Shown here piece by piece: positions 9,224-17,355 of a DNA stretch of 52,887 nucleotides (positions are counted from its first letter, which is position 1; each line of letters begins with the position of its first letter). The stretch spans positions 1 to 52,887 of the forward strand of contig CAUWFE010000009.1 of NCBI GenBank assembly GCA_963558185.1, given 5' to 3'. Under the pieces are notes generated by a model. The model saw only the letters and a program-made list of their open reading frames with translations. It was not told the DNA's origin and did not search any database. This stretch comes from UMGS1663 sp963558185. GTDB taxonomy: Bacteria > Bacillota > Clostridia > TANB77 > CAG-508. A program made the translations under genes and the position numbers.

Positions 9224-9368
9224 TTTTGTAGTTTCTTATATATTCTAATTGTTCGTTATCTTCTTTTTCTCTTTCTTCATCAGTTTTATTCATATTAGCA
9301 CTTACAAGTAAAATATATGTAAAAAATGCTATTGCTAATAGACTTATTACTAAAATAATTATTATCAT
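9174..9368 (-). CDS. Small single-pass membrane protein
   Basis: The 64-residue protein begins with a strongly hydrophobic stretch (about residues 2-23) followed by an acidic then basic tail. It has GAGGTAG before the ATG. Its end overlaps the MazF-like gene start. The function is unknown; its position raises the possibility that it modulates the toxin, which is a guess. Confidence 0.6.
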   Translation of the reverse strand: MIIIILVISLLAIAFFTYILLVSANMNKTDEEREKEDNEQLEYIRNYKNGGSKCENKKRNKTDL

Positions 9369-9418
9369 TTTTCTACCTCGTTTATATCAAGGAACTACCT
9401 TGTTTCAGATAGTCCCTA

Positions 9419-9469
9419 TTATTTTTCTATTTTAATTACCATTAAATTGTGATTTGCTAAATCACCCAT
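9419..9469 (-). CDS. Micro-ORF of 16 codons in a structured leader
   Basis: An ATG preceded by GGCAGGTG at proper spacing opens a frame coding for MGDLANHNLMVIKIEK and a TAA stop. The start region also forms a hairpin (GTGATTT, AGC loop, AAATCAC). Just after the stop a 7-bp hairpin (GGGACTA with TAGTTCC) precedes the small membrane protein gene. The layout is that of a leader peptide or attenuator, but its translation is not proven. Confidence 0.4.
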   Translation of the reverse strand: MGDLANHNLMVIKIEK

Positions 9470-9479
9470 AGGAATTTCA

Positions 9480-9660
9480 CCTGCCTGTACACAGACTTGC
9501 ACTCAAGGCTTGGGACGGTTTTATCACGCTCGAACTATGACTATGCAAAAGTATCAATCCACTAACATCTTCGCTTTATTAGGTGCAACCTAATATTTTT
9601 ACGTTTTATGAGTTCTGTCCTCTCATAAACGAGCTCTTTTAGTGGTGTTATAATGGTTTT
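9480..9660 (-). ncRNA. Structured leader RNA candidate
   Basis: A 7-bp stem (CCACTAA with TTAGTGG, 9559-9565 and 9639-9645) encloses two perfect hairpins: one of 8 bp (TTTATGAG with CTCATAAA) and one of 7 bp (ATTAGGT with ACCTAAT), so it forms a three-way junction of about 87 bases. A CTTG-AGTG-CAAG hairpin follows. The stretch has no long reading frame and lies between the sigma-like gene and the first genes of the recombination end. Confidence 0.5.
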
Positions 9661-9696
9661 ATTCAATTTTCAATGTGCTTTTTGAAAGGAATAAAA

Positions 9697-9734
9697 ATAC
9701 CCCCTCAATCCATAAAGGAAAAATTGGAGGGTAT
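9697..9734 (-). terminator. Terminator after the sigma-like gene
   Basis: ATACCCTCCAAT pairs with ATTGAGGGGGTAT and is followed on the minus strand by a T-rich run. It lies just after the stop codon of the sigma-like gene. Confidence 0.8.
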
Positions 9735-9748
9735 TTTCGGTTTTTTTT

Positions 9749-10261
9749 CTAAATTTTTAAAAATTTTTTCAATTTTTTCAAAATTTTAACTTTTTTATCA
9801 AATATTGTTGATACACCACAACCTATATTTTTTGCATATTCTGTCATTGTTTTTTCATTAAAAAATAATTCTCTTATTAGTTTGTATTCTTCTTTATCTA
9901 ATTTTAATAAAGCATTTCGTAATTGCTCTATTTCAATTTTTCTTTCTATTTCAAATTCTATATCTTTACTTGTATCTGTAATAACTTCTTTATGTTTCAT
10001 ATCTTCATCAAAATTTAACTCTTCAATAGAAACTACTTGTAACTTTTGTAATACCTTTTTGCAATATCTATTTCTTTCTATTTCAGTGTAGTAATCTTTA
10101 TATTCTTCTTTTGATACTTCTAATAACATTCCATGTATGTATATAAATTTCTTTTCACTATATGAATTTATCGTTTTTCTTCTTTTTTCTAATTCTTCGT
10201 ATGTTATTTCTTCATAAATACCTTTTCCTTGTTTTATAAAACACTTTGCATTGTTTTGCAT
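9749..10261 (-). CDS. Sigma-70 region 4-like regulator
   Basis: The 170-residue protein ends in a helix-turn-helix like sigma factor region 4: LDKEEYKLIRELFFNEKTMTEYAKNIGCGVSTIFDKKVKILKKLKKFL. A region 2 is not evident; the N-terminal half is charged and helical. Proteins of this kind are standard in Tn916/Tn1549-like elements, where they control recombination or transfer genes. It is transcribed alone, bounded by a terminator on each side. Confidence 0.7.
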   Translation of the reverse strand: MQNNAKCFIKQGKGIYEEITYEELEKRRKTINSYSEKKFIYIHGMLLEVSKEEYKDYYTEIERNRYCKKVLQKLQVVSIEELNFDEDMKHKEVITDTSKDIEFEIERKIEIEQLRNALLKLDKEEYKLIRELFFNEKTMTEYAKNIGCGVSTIFDKKVKILKKLKKFLKI

Positions 10262-10350
10262 TTGCTTACCTCCAAATCATTAAATTTTTCAAATTCAACA
10301 ATTTGCAGGTGGCGATTTATTTCTTGTTACTTTAGCCTCTGAAAAGCAAA

Positions 10351-10391
10351 AAGTACCTATAATAGAACACAAAAATTCTATATAGGTACTT
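10351..10391. terminator. Bidirectional terminator-like hairpin
   Basis: AAGTACCTATA pairs with TATAGGTACTT. T-rich sequence follows the stem on the plus strand (after 10391) and a shorter T run on the minus strand. It separates the sigma-like gene from the structured stretch to its right. Confidence 0.6.
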
Positions 10392-10440
10392 ATATATTTT
10401 TTTATAAAACAATTTAATCTACTACTAATAAAAATCAGCA

Positions 10441-10540
10441 TCCATACATCTCTCCAGACTTCGTTTTATTTTTTGTCTGTAGTACCTTGTATGGACTTCT
10501 TTAGTGTTTGGAGTTACCTAAACTCATTTCACAAACACTA
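10441..10540. other. Twin imperfect hairpins in an intergenic stretch
   Basis: Two nested inverted repeats stand side by side. The first has TCCATACA with TGTATGGA outside and CAGAC with GTCTG inside. The second has TAGTGTTTG with CAAACACTA outside and GAGTT with AACTC inside. No gene is present from 10262 to 10651. This could be a structured RNA or a protein-binding site of the element. Confidence 0.45.
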
Positions 10541-10603
10541 TACATTGCTTTTCTTTATTTCTTTCAAAATGTGTACAAAAAAAGAAATTTGTGTACAAAA
10601 AAA

Positions 10604-10626
10604 GACGCTGTTTTCAAAACAACGCC
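10604..10626 (-). terminator. Terminator after the 10652 gene
   Basis: GGCGTTGTTTT pairs with GAAAACAGCGTC and is followed on the minus strand by seven T. Confidence 0.8.
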
Positions 10627-10651
10627 ATTATTATTGATCTAAAACTTATAT

Positions 10652-10945
10652 TTATTTCTTTAAATCTTCAGCAATATCAAGAAATCTTAAAAGTAAATTG
10701 TTAATCATAGATGTATCTTTATTTTCTTTAATTATTATTTTTCTTTTTCTATCTAATCCATTTATAATAACTCCCAATTCGTACTTATCTAATTTCATTT
10801 TATTTTTTAATTTTGATATTACCTCACTAATTACATCTGCACATTTATTTTCCTTTAATACTGCATTTCTAAAATCATTTAACGCATATAATATTATTCT
10901 TAATTCTTCATCATTTACTTCTATTTTCTTTTTATTCTTGAACAT
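10652..10945 (-). CDS. Hypothetical ICE protein
   Basis: I do not recognise this 97-residue protein. It contains two similar helical halves, each with an alternating Leu/Ile pattern and a basic segment (ELRIILYALNDFRN and ELGVIINGLDRKRK), suggesting an internal duplication. It is followed by a strong terminator and preceded by the 10963 gene on the same strand with 17 bases between. Confidence 0.6.
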   Translation of the reverse strand: MFKNKKKIEVNDEELRIILYALNDFRNAVLKENKCADVISEVISKLKNKMKLDKYELGVIINGLDRKRKIIIKENKDTSMINNLLLRFLDIAEDLKK

Positions 10946-10962
10946 TTTACTTTTTCCTTTCT

Positions 10963-11217
10963 TTATTCTTTAATTGCTATCATTAGTTCATTTGATTCTA
11001 CTATTCTATTACAATTTTGATATATAAACCTTGCTCCTGTAAAATATACTTCATAACCTTTATTTTCAAAGTAGTTCTTGTTCATTTCTAAAAATATTTG
11101 TAATTCCTCATCTGTTAAATTGTTTTTCACTTTTAATTCATAAAAAGTATATCTTATATAATTCTCATCTTCTTGTATTTTTCTATTTATATATTCTGTT
11201 ACAAATTTTTGTGTCAT
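10963..11217 (-). CDS. Hypothetical small protein
   Basis: This 84-residue protein is unrecognised. It is rich in charged and aromatic residues and has no membrane segment. It appears to be the first gene of a two-gene unit with the 10652 gene. Confidence 0.55.
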   Translation of the reverse strand: MTQKFVTEYINRKIQEDENYIRYTFYELKVKNNLTDEELQIFLEMNKNYFENKGYEVYFTGARFIYQNCNRIVESNELMIAIKE

Positions 11218-11306
11218 TTTTTATCACTTCCTAAAACTTTTATTTATCATACCACAAAAATCAAATTTTTCATAGTCTAATATCACTACTTTTATTTTAT
11301 ATATTA

Positions 11307-11323
11307 TTCGACCTTTTTCGACA
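11307..11323 (+). promoter_or_regulatory. Two tandem Spo0A-box-like sites
   Basis: TTCGACC (11307-11313) and TTCGACA (11317-11323) are the complement of the Spo0A box core TGTCGAA (the second is exact) and are spaced ten bases apart, one helical turn. They lie about 70 bases upstream of the promoter of the Spo0A-like gene, so they may serve autoregulation. Confidence 0.5.
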
Positions 11324-11394
11324 TTATTTTTTATCTTTTTTTGTTTTTTGTTTGAAAAAGTTGAAAATGTGTACAAAAAAAGAGGTTTACCATA

Positions 11395-11423
11395 TTGAAT
11401 TTACATAATTTTAGTGGTATAAT
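11395..11423 (+). promoter_or_regulatory. Promoter of the Spo0A-like gene
   Basis: TTGAAT, a 17-base spacer and TATAAT lie about 40 bases before the start codon at 11464, with GTGAGGATAG as the ribosome site. Confidence 0.8.
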
Positions 11424-11463
11424 ATTGCCATATATTGTAAAATACATTTGTGAGGATAGTGCT

Positions 11464-12193
11464 ATGATTAATGTGTTAGTAGGCAATAAGAATATAGATG
11501 AAATAGATATTCTTCGCCAAGAACTAACAAATGATGAAATTTTTGAAATTAAAAGTGCATACACAGGAATGGATACAATTACTGCATATTGGAAGTTTAA
11601 TCCAGATATTTTAATTTTAGATAGTGAGTTACCAGATATGTCAACTAAAAATATTATTGATAAGCTCTCTTGCACTCCTATTGAAAGAAAAAGATGTAAT
11701 ACTATTTTAACAGTACCAACTAATTATATTATGCAATTGACTAATTTACAGAAAATCAATGAAATTGTTTATAAACCTATTTCTGATAATAAATTATCAA
11801 ATGTGGTAAGAAAAATAGCAATCGATTATAATACTCCAGATATAGAAGTAGGCGAAATTGATTGGTTATTGCAATCTTTAAATTTTAATTGTATGTCCAC
11901 TCGGCTATATTTATATGAGAGATGCAATTACTTATTATTATTACAAACCTGATGAAATGGAATATTTAACAAATGTCCTTTCCTACATATCTTATAAACA
12001 TAATGTATCCTTGTCTAGGGTCAGAGATTGTTTAAATAGTTGCATAAGACCATTTAATAACACTTCTTTTTCCGATAAAAATGAAGTTTATAATGCTTTA
12101 TATAGCAATGGAGATAGTCTTTCACTGAAAGATTTTTTGGAAAGAATCGTTTATTACTTAATCAGAATAAAGAAAAAAGGTAGATTATTCTAA
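11464..12193 (+). CDS. Spo0A-like response regulator, read through one CGG +1 shift
   Basis: This 242-residue protein has a receiver domain (phospho-acceptor Asp53 in ILILDSELPDM, and the conserved Lys in YKP) and a Spo0A-type C-terminal DNA-binding domain. The usual acidic pair near residues 8-9 is replaced by GNK, so phosphorylation may be altered. The raw frame breaks at an in-frame CGG (11902-11904). Skipping its C gives Gly147 (GGC) and restores GYIYMRDAI, matching the Spo0A motif GYxYLREAI with exact spacing from the preceding helix. This is the only plus-strand case, so the pattern is not tied to one DNA strand. It is convergent with the radical SAM gene across a shared terminator. Confidence 0.85.
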
Positions 12194-12220
12194 TTTATAG
12201 AATTTATCTACCTTTTTTTT
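12172..12220. terminator. Bidirectional terminator between convergent genes
   Basis: AAAAAAGGTAGAT pairs with ATCTACCTTTTTT, giving a stem with A and T runs at its base that can stop transcription from both the Spo0A-like and the radical SAM genes. Confidence 0.85.
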
Positions 12221-13736
12221 ATATTTTTGCAAATTCATTTATATATTCTTTATATTCATCTATAATAGTGTTATATCTTGTTTCAGTTTGTTCTCTAATT
12301 ATTGTATTCAACTTATCTCCAATAGTTATTTTAGCTTCCATATAATCTTCTTTAGGAATATCTGTTGCTATCAAATTAAATACTGGCACATCATTATTTA
12401 ATATTTCTTTTGATTTTTTTACTATATCAATTCCATTCATCCCCACTCCAAAATCATACTTTGCAAATACCATTTCTGGCTTTAATTCTATAATTTTATT
12501 ATAAGTATCTTCTGGACTTTTTGCTACAGCAATTATTTCTATATCCTCTCTTTTATTTAAAATATTTACTATTTTATCTTTTACTGTATCTTCATCGTGA
12601 GCAACTACTGTTCTAATTTTATCTCCTTTAGTTTTAGTTTCCCATTCTAGTTCTTTCCATATCATTTCATTTTGCTTTGGCTTGAATGATACACATACTG
12701 GTATATATTTTCCGAATTTATTATGTTTAAATTGATTTGTACAAGGTGTATTCTTATCCATTTTATGTGCTTGTAATTCGTTTGTTGGAGAATTATCCCA
12801 TTCTATTTTATTATCATAATACCTAGCTATTCCATAAGGTGTACCTATCATTAAAGAGCAAACTCTTAACATTCCATTAGGATGAACTAATATTCTTGAC
12901 CTTGATTTGCAAGAACAATATCCATAATACTCTGGATTTCTTAAAAATTTCTCTTTTGTTGTAAAAGATTGTGGTATTCTAACTGGTATTGAATATTCTT
13001 CATTTTCAACCTTTTTCTCTATTTCGTTCCATACTTCAAACCATTTATCTATACTAATATCAAGATTACCACTAAAATAATCTCTAGGAACTCCTGTTTT
13101 AAATAAATTGTGAAAGTTTATTTTGTCTATTCCTAAATCTTCTGCAAATTTTATCATTCTATCTAAATATAAATTACCTTTTTCATCTCGTTTTACTAAT
13201 TCTTTACTAATACAAGATGTTATATCTATATTGTACCCCAATTCCTTTGCTTTCTTTATATTTTGTACACATTTATCAAATGAACGACCTCTTATTGAAT
13301 CATTTATTTCTTTTGTTGGACCATCTAAACTAAAAGTTATTTCATCTAGCATTTTAAATTCTGGCTTTTCTAATAATTCACTATCAAACTGTCCATTCGT
13401 ATCTATTCTAACATATTCATATCCTAATTCTTTTGCTTTTTTTATCAACTCCAGTAAAGGTTTATTGCCCTCTTTTTTTCCGTATAAAGTAGGCTCTCCT
13501 CCCATTAAAGTTAATTTTACTGCTCCCATTTCTCTAAAGTCAGAAATTAGTTTTATTGCATCTTCAAAATCCACTTCTTTCTTATGTACTTGGAAACCTA
13601 TTTCTAATTTATACAAGCATTGTTCACATCTTAAATTACAATCATCAATTAGGTAAAAAAATACTTGTCTTAAATTATCTCCAAAATAATCTTTAAATTT
13701 TTGATCCATTACATAATTCATTTTCAACATCTCCAA
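12219..13736 (-). CDS. Radical SAM protein with C-terminal receiver-like domain
   Basis: The first 350 residues are a radical SAM enzyme: Cys33, Cys37 and Cys40 (CNLRCEQC) bind the catalytic 4Fe-4S cluster, and GGEPTLY follows at 79-85. Further cysteines at 274, 276, 293, 332 and 348 could hold an auxiliary SPASM-like cluster. From about residue 374 a receiver-like domain follows (VVAHDEDTV, then MVFAKYDFGVGMNG). The acidic pair is kept, but at the phospho-acceptor position the alignment gives Tyr427 or a shifted Asp428, so it may be a pseudo-receiver. Such enzymes often modify peptides, but no clear precursor lies next door. Beside the Spo0A-like gene, the tail may link redox chemistry to signalling, which is inference. 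Confidence 0.82.
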   Translation of the reverse strand: MEMLKMNYVMDQKFKDYFGDNLRQVFFYLIDDCNLRCEQCLYKLEIGFQVHKKEVDFEDAIKLISDFREMGAVKLTLMGGEPTLYGKKEGNKPLLELIKKAKELGYEYVRIDTNGQFDSELLEKPEFKMLDEITFSLDGPTKEINDSIRGRSFDKCVQNIKKAKELGYNIDITSCISKELVKRDEKGNLYLDRMIKFAEDLGIDKINFHNLFKTGVPRDYFSGNLDISIDKWFEVWNEIEKKVENEEYSIPVRIPQSFTTKEKFLRNPEYYGYCSCKSRSRILVHPNGMLRVCSLMIGTPYGIARYYDNKIEWDNSPTNELQAHKMDKNTPCTNQFKHNKFGKYIPVCVSFKPKQNEMIWKELEWETKTKGDKIRTVVAHDEDTVKDKIVNILNKREDIEIIAVAKSPEDTYNKIIELKPEMVFAKYDFGVGMNGIDIVKKSKEILNNDVPVFNLIATDIPKEDYMEAKITIGDKLNTIIREQTETRYNTIIDEYKEYINEFAKI

Positions 13737-13855
13737 AACATTATAAATTGGTACTTGAATTATATAATAATTGGTAATGTTTGTAAATTTTGAAATTTTG
13801 ATGTTATCGTTAGTTTTTTTGAATTAAAAAAGAATACCTATATGGTACTCTTAAT

Positions 13856-14734
13856 TTATTTTATGTATTTATTTATAAATTCTTTATCTACTTTTGTTAA
13901 GTGATTTTTTATATATGCTATTTTTATACTACTTCTAGGCAATTCAATAGGAATTTCCACTTGATATACTTCTTTATTTTCTAGTGTTCTTTTAGATGCC
14001 TCTTTCATTACATAGGCTATTCCTATTCCTAATCTTGAAGCATTTATTCTTTGTTCTGTTGTAGGACATCTTAATACTGCATCTAGTTTCACTTCATATT
14101 TTTTTAACTTTTCCATTAGTCTTTTAGTTGATGTTCTATCTTCATAAGGCAAAATATATCTATAATTTTCTAACTCTTTTATATTTTCTATTTTTATTTT
14201 TTCTCTTGAAATAAATACATTTTCACTACTTTTTATTTCTTCTACTTCTAATTCTTCTTCATACTCTTGTGGAATAGAATCAAGTATAGCAAAATCTATT
14301 TTATTATTTTTTAATTCTTCTATTAAAGTTTTACTATTTGACTCTGTGTCTAATTTTATTTCTAAAGCAGGATAATCAGTTATTGCTTTTGATATTTGTT
14401 CCATTAAAAAGAAATCTGTAATATGAGATGGACAGCCAATAGTAATTTTTCCATTTTCTATATTATTTTTACTCTCTGCTATTACCATTGCAAAATCAAT
14501 ATCTGCAAAACCATTTTTTATCTTCTCATACATTTCTTTACCTATTTCAGTTAATCTCAATGGCTTTCTTGTAAAAAGTTTTACTCCTAATTGACTTTCT
14601 AATGTGCTAATATTAGTTGAAATATTTGAAGCAGAATAGCCTGTTTTTTCTCCTGCATCTGCAATACTATCAGATTCAGCAACTACTATAAAACATCTTA
14701 ATAAGTTTAAATTTACATTATTAGTATCAATCAT
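13856..14734 (-). CDS. LysR-family transcriptional regulator
   Basis: The 292-residue protein has the LysR winged helix at residues 8-67 (LLRCFIVVAESDSIADAGEKTGYSAS, with SQLGVKLF after it) and a periplasmic-binding-like effector domain. LysR proteins usually control a neighbouring promoter upon small-molecule binding. Its ATG overlaps the CYTH stop codon as ATGA, so it is translated in coupling with that gene. It lies after the radical SAM gene on the same strand with about 120 bases between. Confidence 0.9.
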   Translation of the reverse strand: MIDTNNVNLNLLRCFIVVAESDSIADAGEKTGYSASNISTNISTLESQLGVKLFTRKPLRLTEIGKEMYEKIKNGFADIDFAMVIAESKNNIENGKITIGCPSHITDFFLMEQISKAITDYPALEIKLDTESNSKTLIEELKNNKIDFAILDSIPQEYEEELEVEEIKSSENVFISREKIKIENIKELENYRYILPYEDRTSTKRLMEKLKKYEVKLDAVLRCPTTEQRINASRLGIGIAYVMKEASKRTLENKEVYQVEIPIELPRSSIKIAYIKNHLTKVDKEFINKYIK

Positions 14735-15343
14735 TTTAAATCTCCCAATATTTTTTTAAATTCAATTTCAGCTTTCTTAACAAAGAAATCAGTTTCATCT
14801 ATTGGTATGTTTAACTTACTAATCTTTTGTTTTAACTTATCTATCGTGTCAAGTTCCTTATTGCTATCTATTGTTTCTGTTTCAATTAAATTATCGCCAT
14901 TTATTATATCTTTTATTGCAATATCTAGTCCGATCTTTACTATATACTACATCATTTTCTTTAATTGTCATTATATTTCTATAACCTATGGCTTTTAATA
15001 TGTTTTCTCCTTGCACTTTTTCTTTAATTTCACAATCGTATTTTTCTTGTTCTATAATCTCTCCATTAGTTGCAATATTTTTCTTTTTAAAAGTTATTTT
15101 TACAATTCTATGATATTTAACAAAATCTTCTGACTCATATTGTTTTATATCTCTTATTAGAATATATGATTTTAGTATTTCTCTTACTTCTAGCTCTTTT
15201 ATGTTTATATCTTTTGGTATATAATATATATCTTCTACATCAAATTTATCTGTTAATGAAAAACCTTTATTTATTAAAATTCTTTGTATTTCGTTAATAG
15301 AACATTTGAGCTTAAGTGTTATTTCATTTTTCACATTTATCAC
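14731..15343 (-). CDS. CYTH-domain protein, read through one CGG +1 shift
   Basis: This 203-residue protein resembles CYTH (CyaB/thiamine-triphosphatase-like) proteins, which bind triphosphates in a beta tunnel. The N-terminus NEITLKLK is a degenerate EXEXK motif; KIVKITFKKK and DCEIKEKV are tunnel strands. The raw frame breaks at in-frame CGG (14930-14932). Skipping the C gives Gly138 (GGA) and continues as DGLDIAIKDII with a typical CYTH end (KKAEIEF). The restored stop TGA overlaps the LysR ATG by the classic ATGA, strong independent support for the shift. Substrate unknown. Confidence 0.78.
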
Positions 15344-15479
15344 ACCTTAACATCATTACTTTTTAATTATACCATATTATGTAAAACTATTCAAGTAAAG
15401 ATGCCTATATTTCCCATATTAGAGCATAAAAAAATATATAAAACAGTACATCTACTATTTTATATATTTACTTACATTT

Positions 15480-15827
15480 TTATTTATTATTATTTTCTAT
15501 TTTCTTAAAGCTTTTTATAAGATTATCTGCAATACTAAAAAACTCGTTTTGTGTTTTTTCATCTAGTTTCTTTATTTCTCTAAACATTTCTTTATATTTA
15601 ATTTCTAATTGTTTATCCATTTCAAAATCATCTATCAATAGATAATCATAAGATGTATCTAATTCCTTTACTATTTTTCTTAATAGTGGTAATGATGGGC
15701 ATTTGTTTTTTCTTTCTATATTTGAGATATAACTTGCTACACTACCTACTTTTTCAGCTAGTTCTTCTTGTGTATAATTTCTTTTATTTCTTACTTCTAA
15801 TATTCTTTTACCAACATTGTTCTCCAT
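15480..15827 (-). CDS. XRE-family helix-turn-helix regulator
   Basis: The 115-residue protein has a Cro/CI-type HTH at residues 6-61 (GKRILEVRNKRNYTQEELAEKVG, SYISNIERKNKCPSLPLL) and a charged helical tail. It is probably the repressor that keeps the element quiet. It faces away from the next HTH gene at 16321 across a stretch with small genes, as in many ICE control regions. Confidence 0.9.
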   Translation of the reverse strand: MENNVGKRILEVRNKRNYTQEELAEKVGSVASYISNIERKNKCPSLPLLRKIVKELDTSYDYLLIDDFEMDKQLEIKYKEMFREIKKLDEKTQNEFFSIADNLIKSFKKIENNNK

Positions 15828-15946
15828 AACATTACCTCATTTATTCTAAAATATATGCTTATTTTATTATTTTTAACATTTTTTTAGAATAAATACATAA
15901 GAACAAAATTATTGCTCATAATAATATTGTTAGTAAAAAAAATAAA

Positions 15947-16174
15947 CTATTCTTCTTTATTATTGCTCTCTCTACAATATTTCTTTTCAATATGTTCTGC
16001 TTGCCTTTTGGTTAGTCTTTCATTTATTATAGCACATCCTAATAAAGATTTTATATTTTCCCATTTCATACATCTACATCTTCCTTGTGCTGTTTGTTCA
16101 ACATATTCCACTATTTCTTCAAAAATATAATATGGAATGTCAAACTCTGGATTTACTACTTTTTCCTGTTCCAT
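15947..16174 (-). CDS. Small cysteine-containing ICE protein
   Basis: This 75-residue protein contains GRCRCMKWENIKSLLGCAIINERLTKRQAEHI, a pattern seen in small orfs of Tn916-like control regions. Its function is unknown. Three cysteines within about 15 residues could bind a metal, but this is inference. Confidence 0.55.
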   Translation of the reverse strand: MEQEKVVNPEFDIPYYIFEEIVEYVEQTAQGRCRCMKWENIKSLLGCAIINERLTKRQAEHIEKKYCRESNNKEE

Positions 16175-16320
16175 AAATTATTTCCTTTCTTTTTTATATA
16201 TAATAGCATTTTTTATTATTAAATTCAATACTTTTCCACCATTTTGTTGTTTACAGTCCCCTTATTTTTTTTCATTATTTGCTATATTTATTATATATAA
16301 TTTTAGGAGTGAAGTATTAT

Positions 16321-16560
16321 ATGTATTTATCTGAAGCAATTAGAAAAAGAATAGAAAATTTAATGAATGATTATAAAATTAACGGAAATAAACTTTCACT
16401 TTCTTCTGGTATTGACCGTTCAACTATAAATAGATTTTTAAGAAAGCAAAATAAATCCATAAAAATCGAAACTATTACTTTAATTTGTCAATCTTTAGAT
16501 ATTACTTTAAAAGATTTTTTTGATGATAAATTATTTGATGATGTTGAAGTAAATGATTAA
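16321..16560 (+). CDS. Small Cro/CI-type HTH protein
   Basis: The 79-residue protein is almost only a helix-turn-helix (NKLSLSSGIDRSTINRFLRKQNKSIKIETITLICQSLDITLKDFF), like phage Cro. The start at 16321 is chosen for the TTAGGAGTG ribosome site six bases upstream; an ATG at 16279 lacks one. It is one of two genes on the plus strand and probably the counterpart of the 15480 regulator. Confidence 0.85.
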   Translation: MYLSEAIRKRIENLMNDYKINGNKLSLSSGIDRSTINRFLRKQNKSIKIETITLICQSLDITLKDFFDDKLFDDVEVND

Positions 16561-16588
16561 ACCAAAAAAAAGAGCCAATGCTCTTTTT

Positions 16589-17002
16589 TTAGTTTATATT
16601 TTCTAATCTCTCATTTAGTTTTTCAAATATAGCTTTAAATGTTTTGTCTGATGCAATATCAATAGCTACATAAAGCATATTCGCTCTTTCTTCTTTTTTT
16701 AATAAATTTTTTATACTATCTCTAGCAGTTTCTTCATCTAATCCCATTTTAACAATTTCTTTACATCTATCAATTGTCTTTGTTTCATTTTCTGTATATA
16801 TTAAATAATATAATATTGCTCTTAATAAATTTTCTGCTGATTCTTCAAAAAAAGTGTCTTCTTCATTTCCTGTAATTACAAGTGAATTACAAATAAAATC
16901 AATATCTTTTTCTTCCTTAATATACTCTAAAGGATTAACTCCCTCTTTTATAATATCCAATAATTCTGTTTTTGTATTAACTACTTTTGAATCAATTTGC
17001 AT
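16589..17002 (-). CDS. Protein resembling the helical insert of VirD4
   Basis: The 137-residue product contains ICNSLVITGNEEDTFFEESAENLLRAILYYLI, which resembles the VirD4 segment FWDISASMLLSSLFYYLKY of this same element. No Walker motifs are present. It may compete with or regulate the coupling protein, but this is a guess. The start at 17002 follows AGAGGTG; an upstream in-frame start has no ribosome site. Confidence 0.5.
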   Translation of the reverse strand: MQIDSKVVNTKTELLDIIKEGVNPLEYIKEEKDIDFICNSLVITGNEEDTFFEESAENLLRAILYYLIYTENETKTIDRCKEIVKMGLDEETARDSIKNLLKKEERANMLYVAIDIASDKTFKAIFEKLNERLENIN

Positions 17003-17052
17003 ATTTAACACCTCTTTCTTATTTTTTATAAATTTTAATTTTAATAACATCT

Positions 17053-17355
17053 TTAATATTTTATATCTGAAATATCTTTATATGAACAATTATAAAGTAG
17101 CTCATCTAAAATATCTTTATCCTCTTTTAAACATTTCTTTATAGCTTTTATGGTTGCTTTTTTTGTACCACTTGGCTCTGCTATATAAGGATTCCTTCCA
17201 AATCTTTTTTTAAATTTTTCTGAATATTTTACAAACTTTTTCTCTTCTTTGGTTAATTTCGTTGAAGTTCCATTTATAAATTTATTCAAAAATTCTTCAA
17301 TATTTTGGTTTTTACCTTTTCCCATAAACTTTTTATCCTCTTTCATTATTTTCAT
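17053..17355 (-). CDS. Hypothetical basic protein
   Basis: The 100-residue protein is lysine-rich and soluble, with KFVKYSEKFKKRFGRNPYIAEP in the middle. I do not recognise it. It overlaps the end of the metallopeptidase gene by 23 bases and has AAGGAC before the ATG, so it is probably in the same operon. Confidence 0.55.
   Translation of the reverse strand: MKIMKEDKKFMGKGKNQNIEEFLNKFINGTSTKLTKEEKKFVKYSEKFKKRFGRNPYIAEPSGTKKATIKAIKKCLKEDKDILDELLYNCSYKDISDIKY

Noticed and set aside
9559..9645. tRNA gene (possible quadruplet decoder) in the structured leader
   Set aside because: The 7-bp outer stem resembles an acceptor stem, but there is no T-arm consensus, the inner stems have the wrong lengths and no NCCG loop is present.
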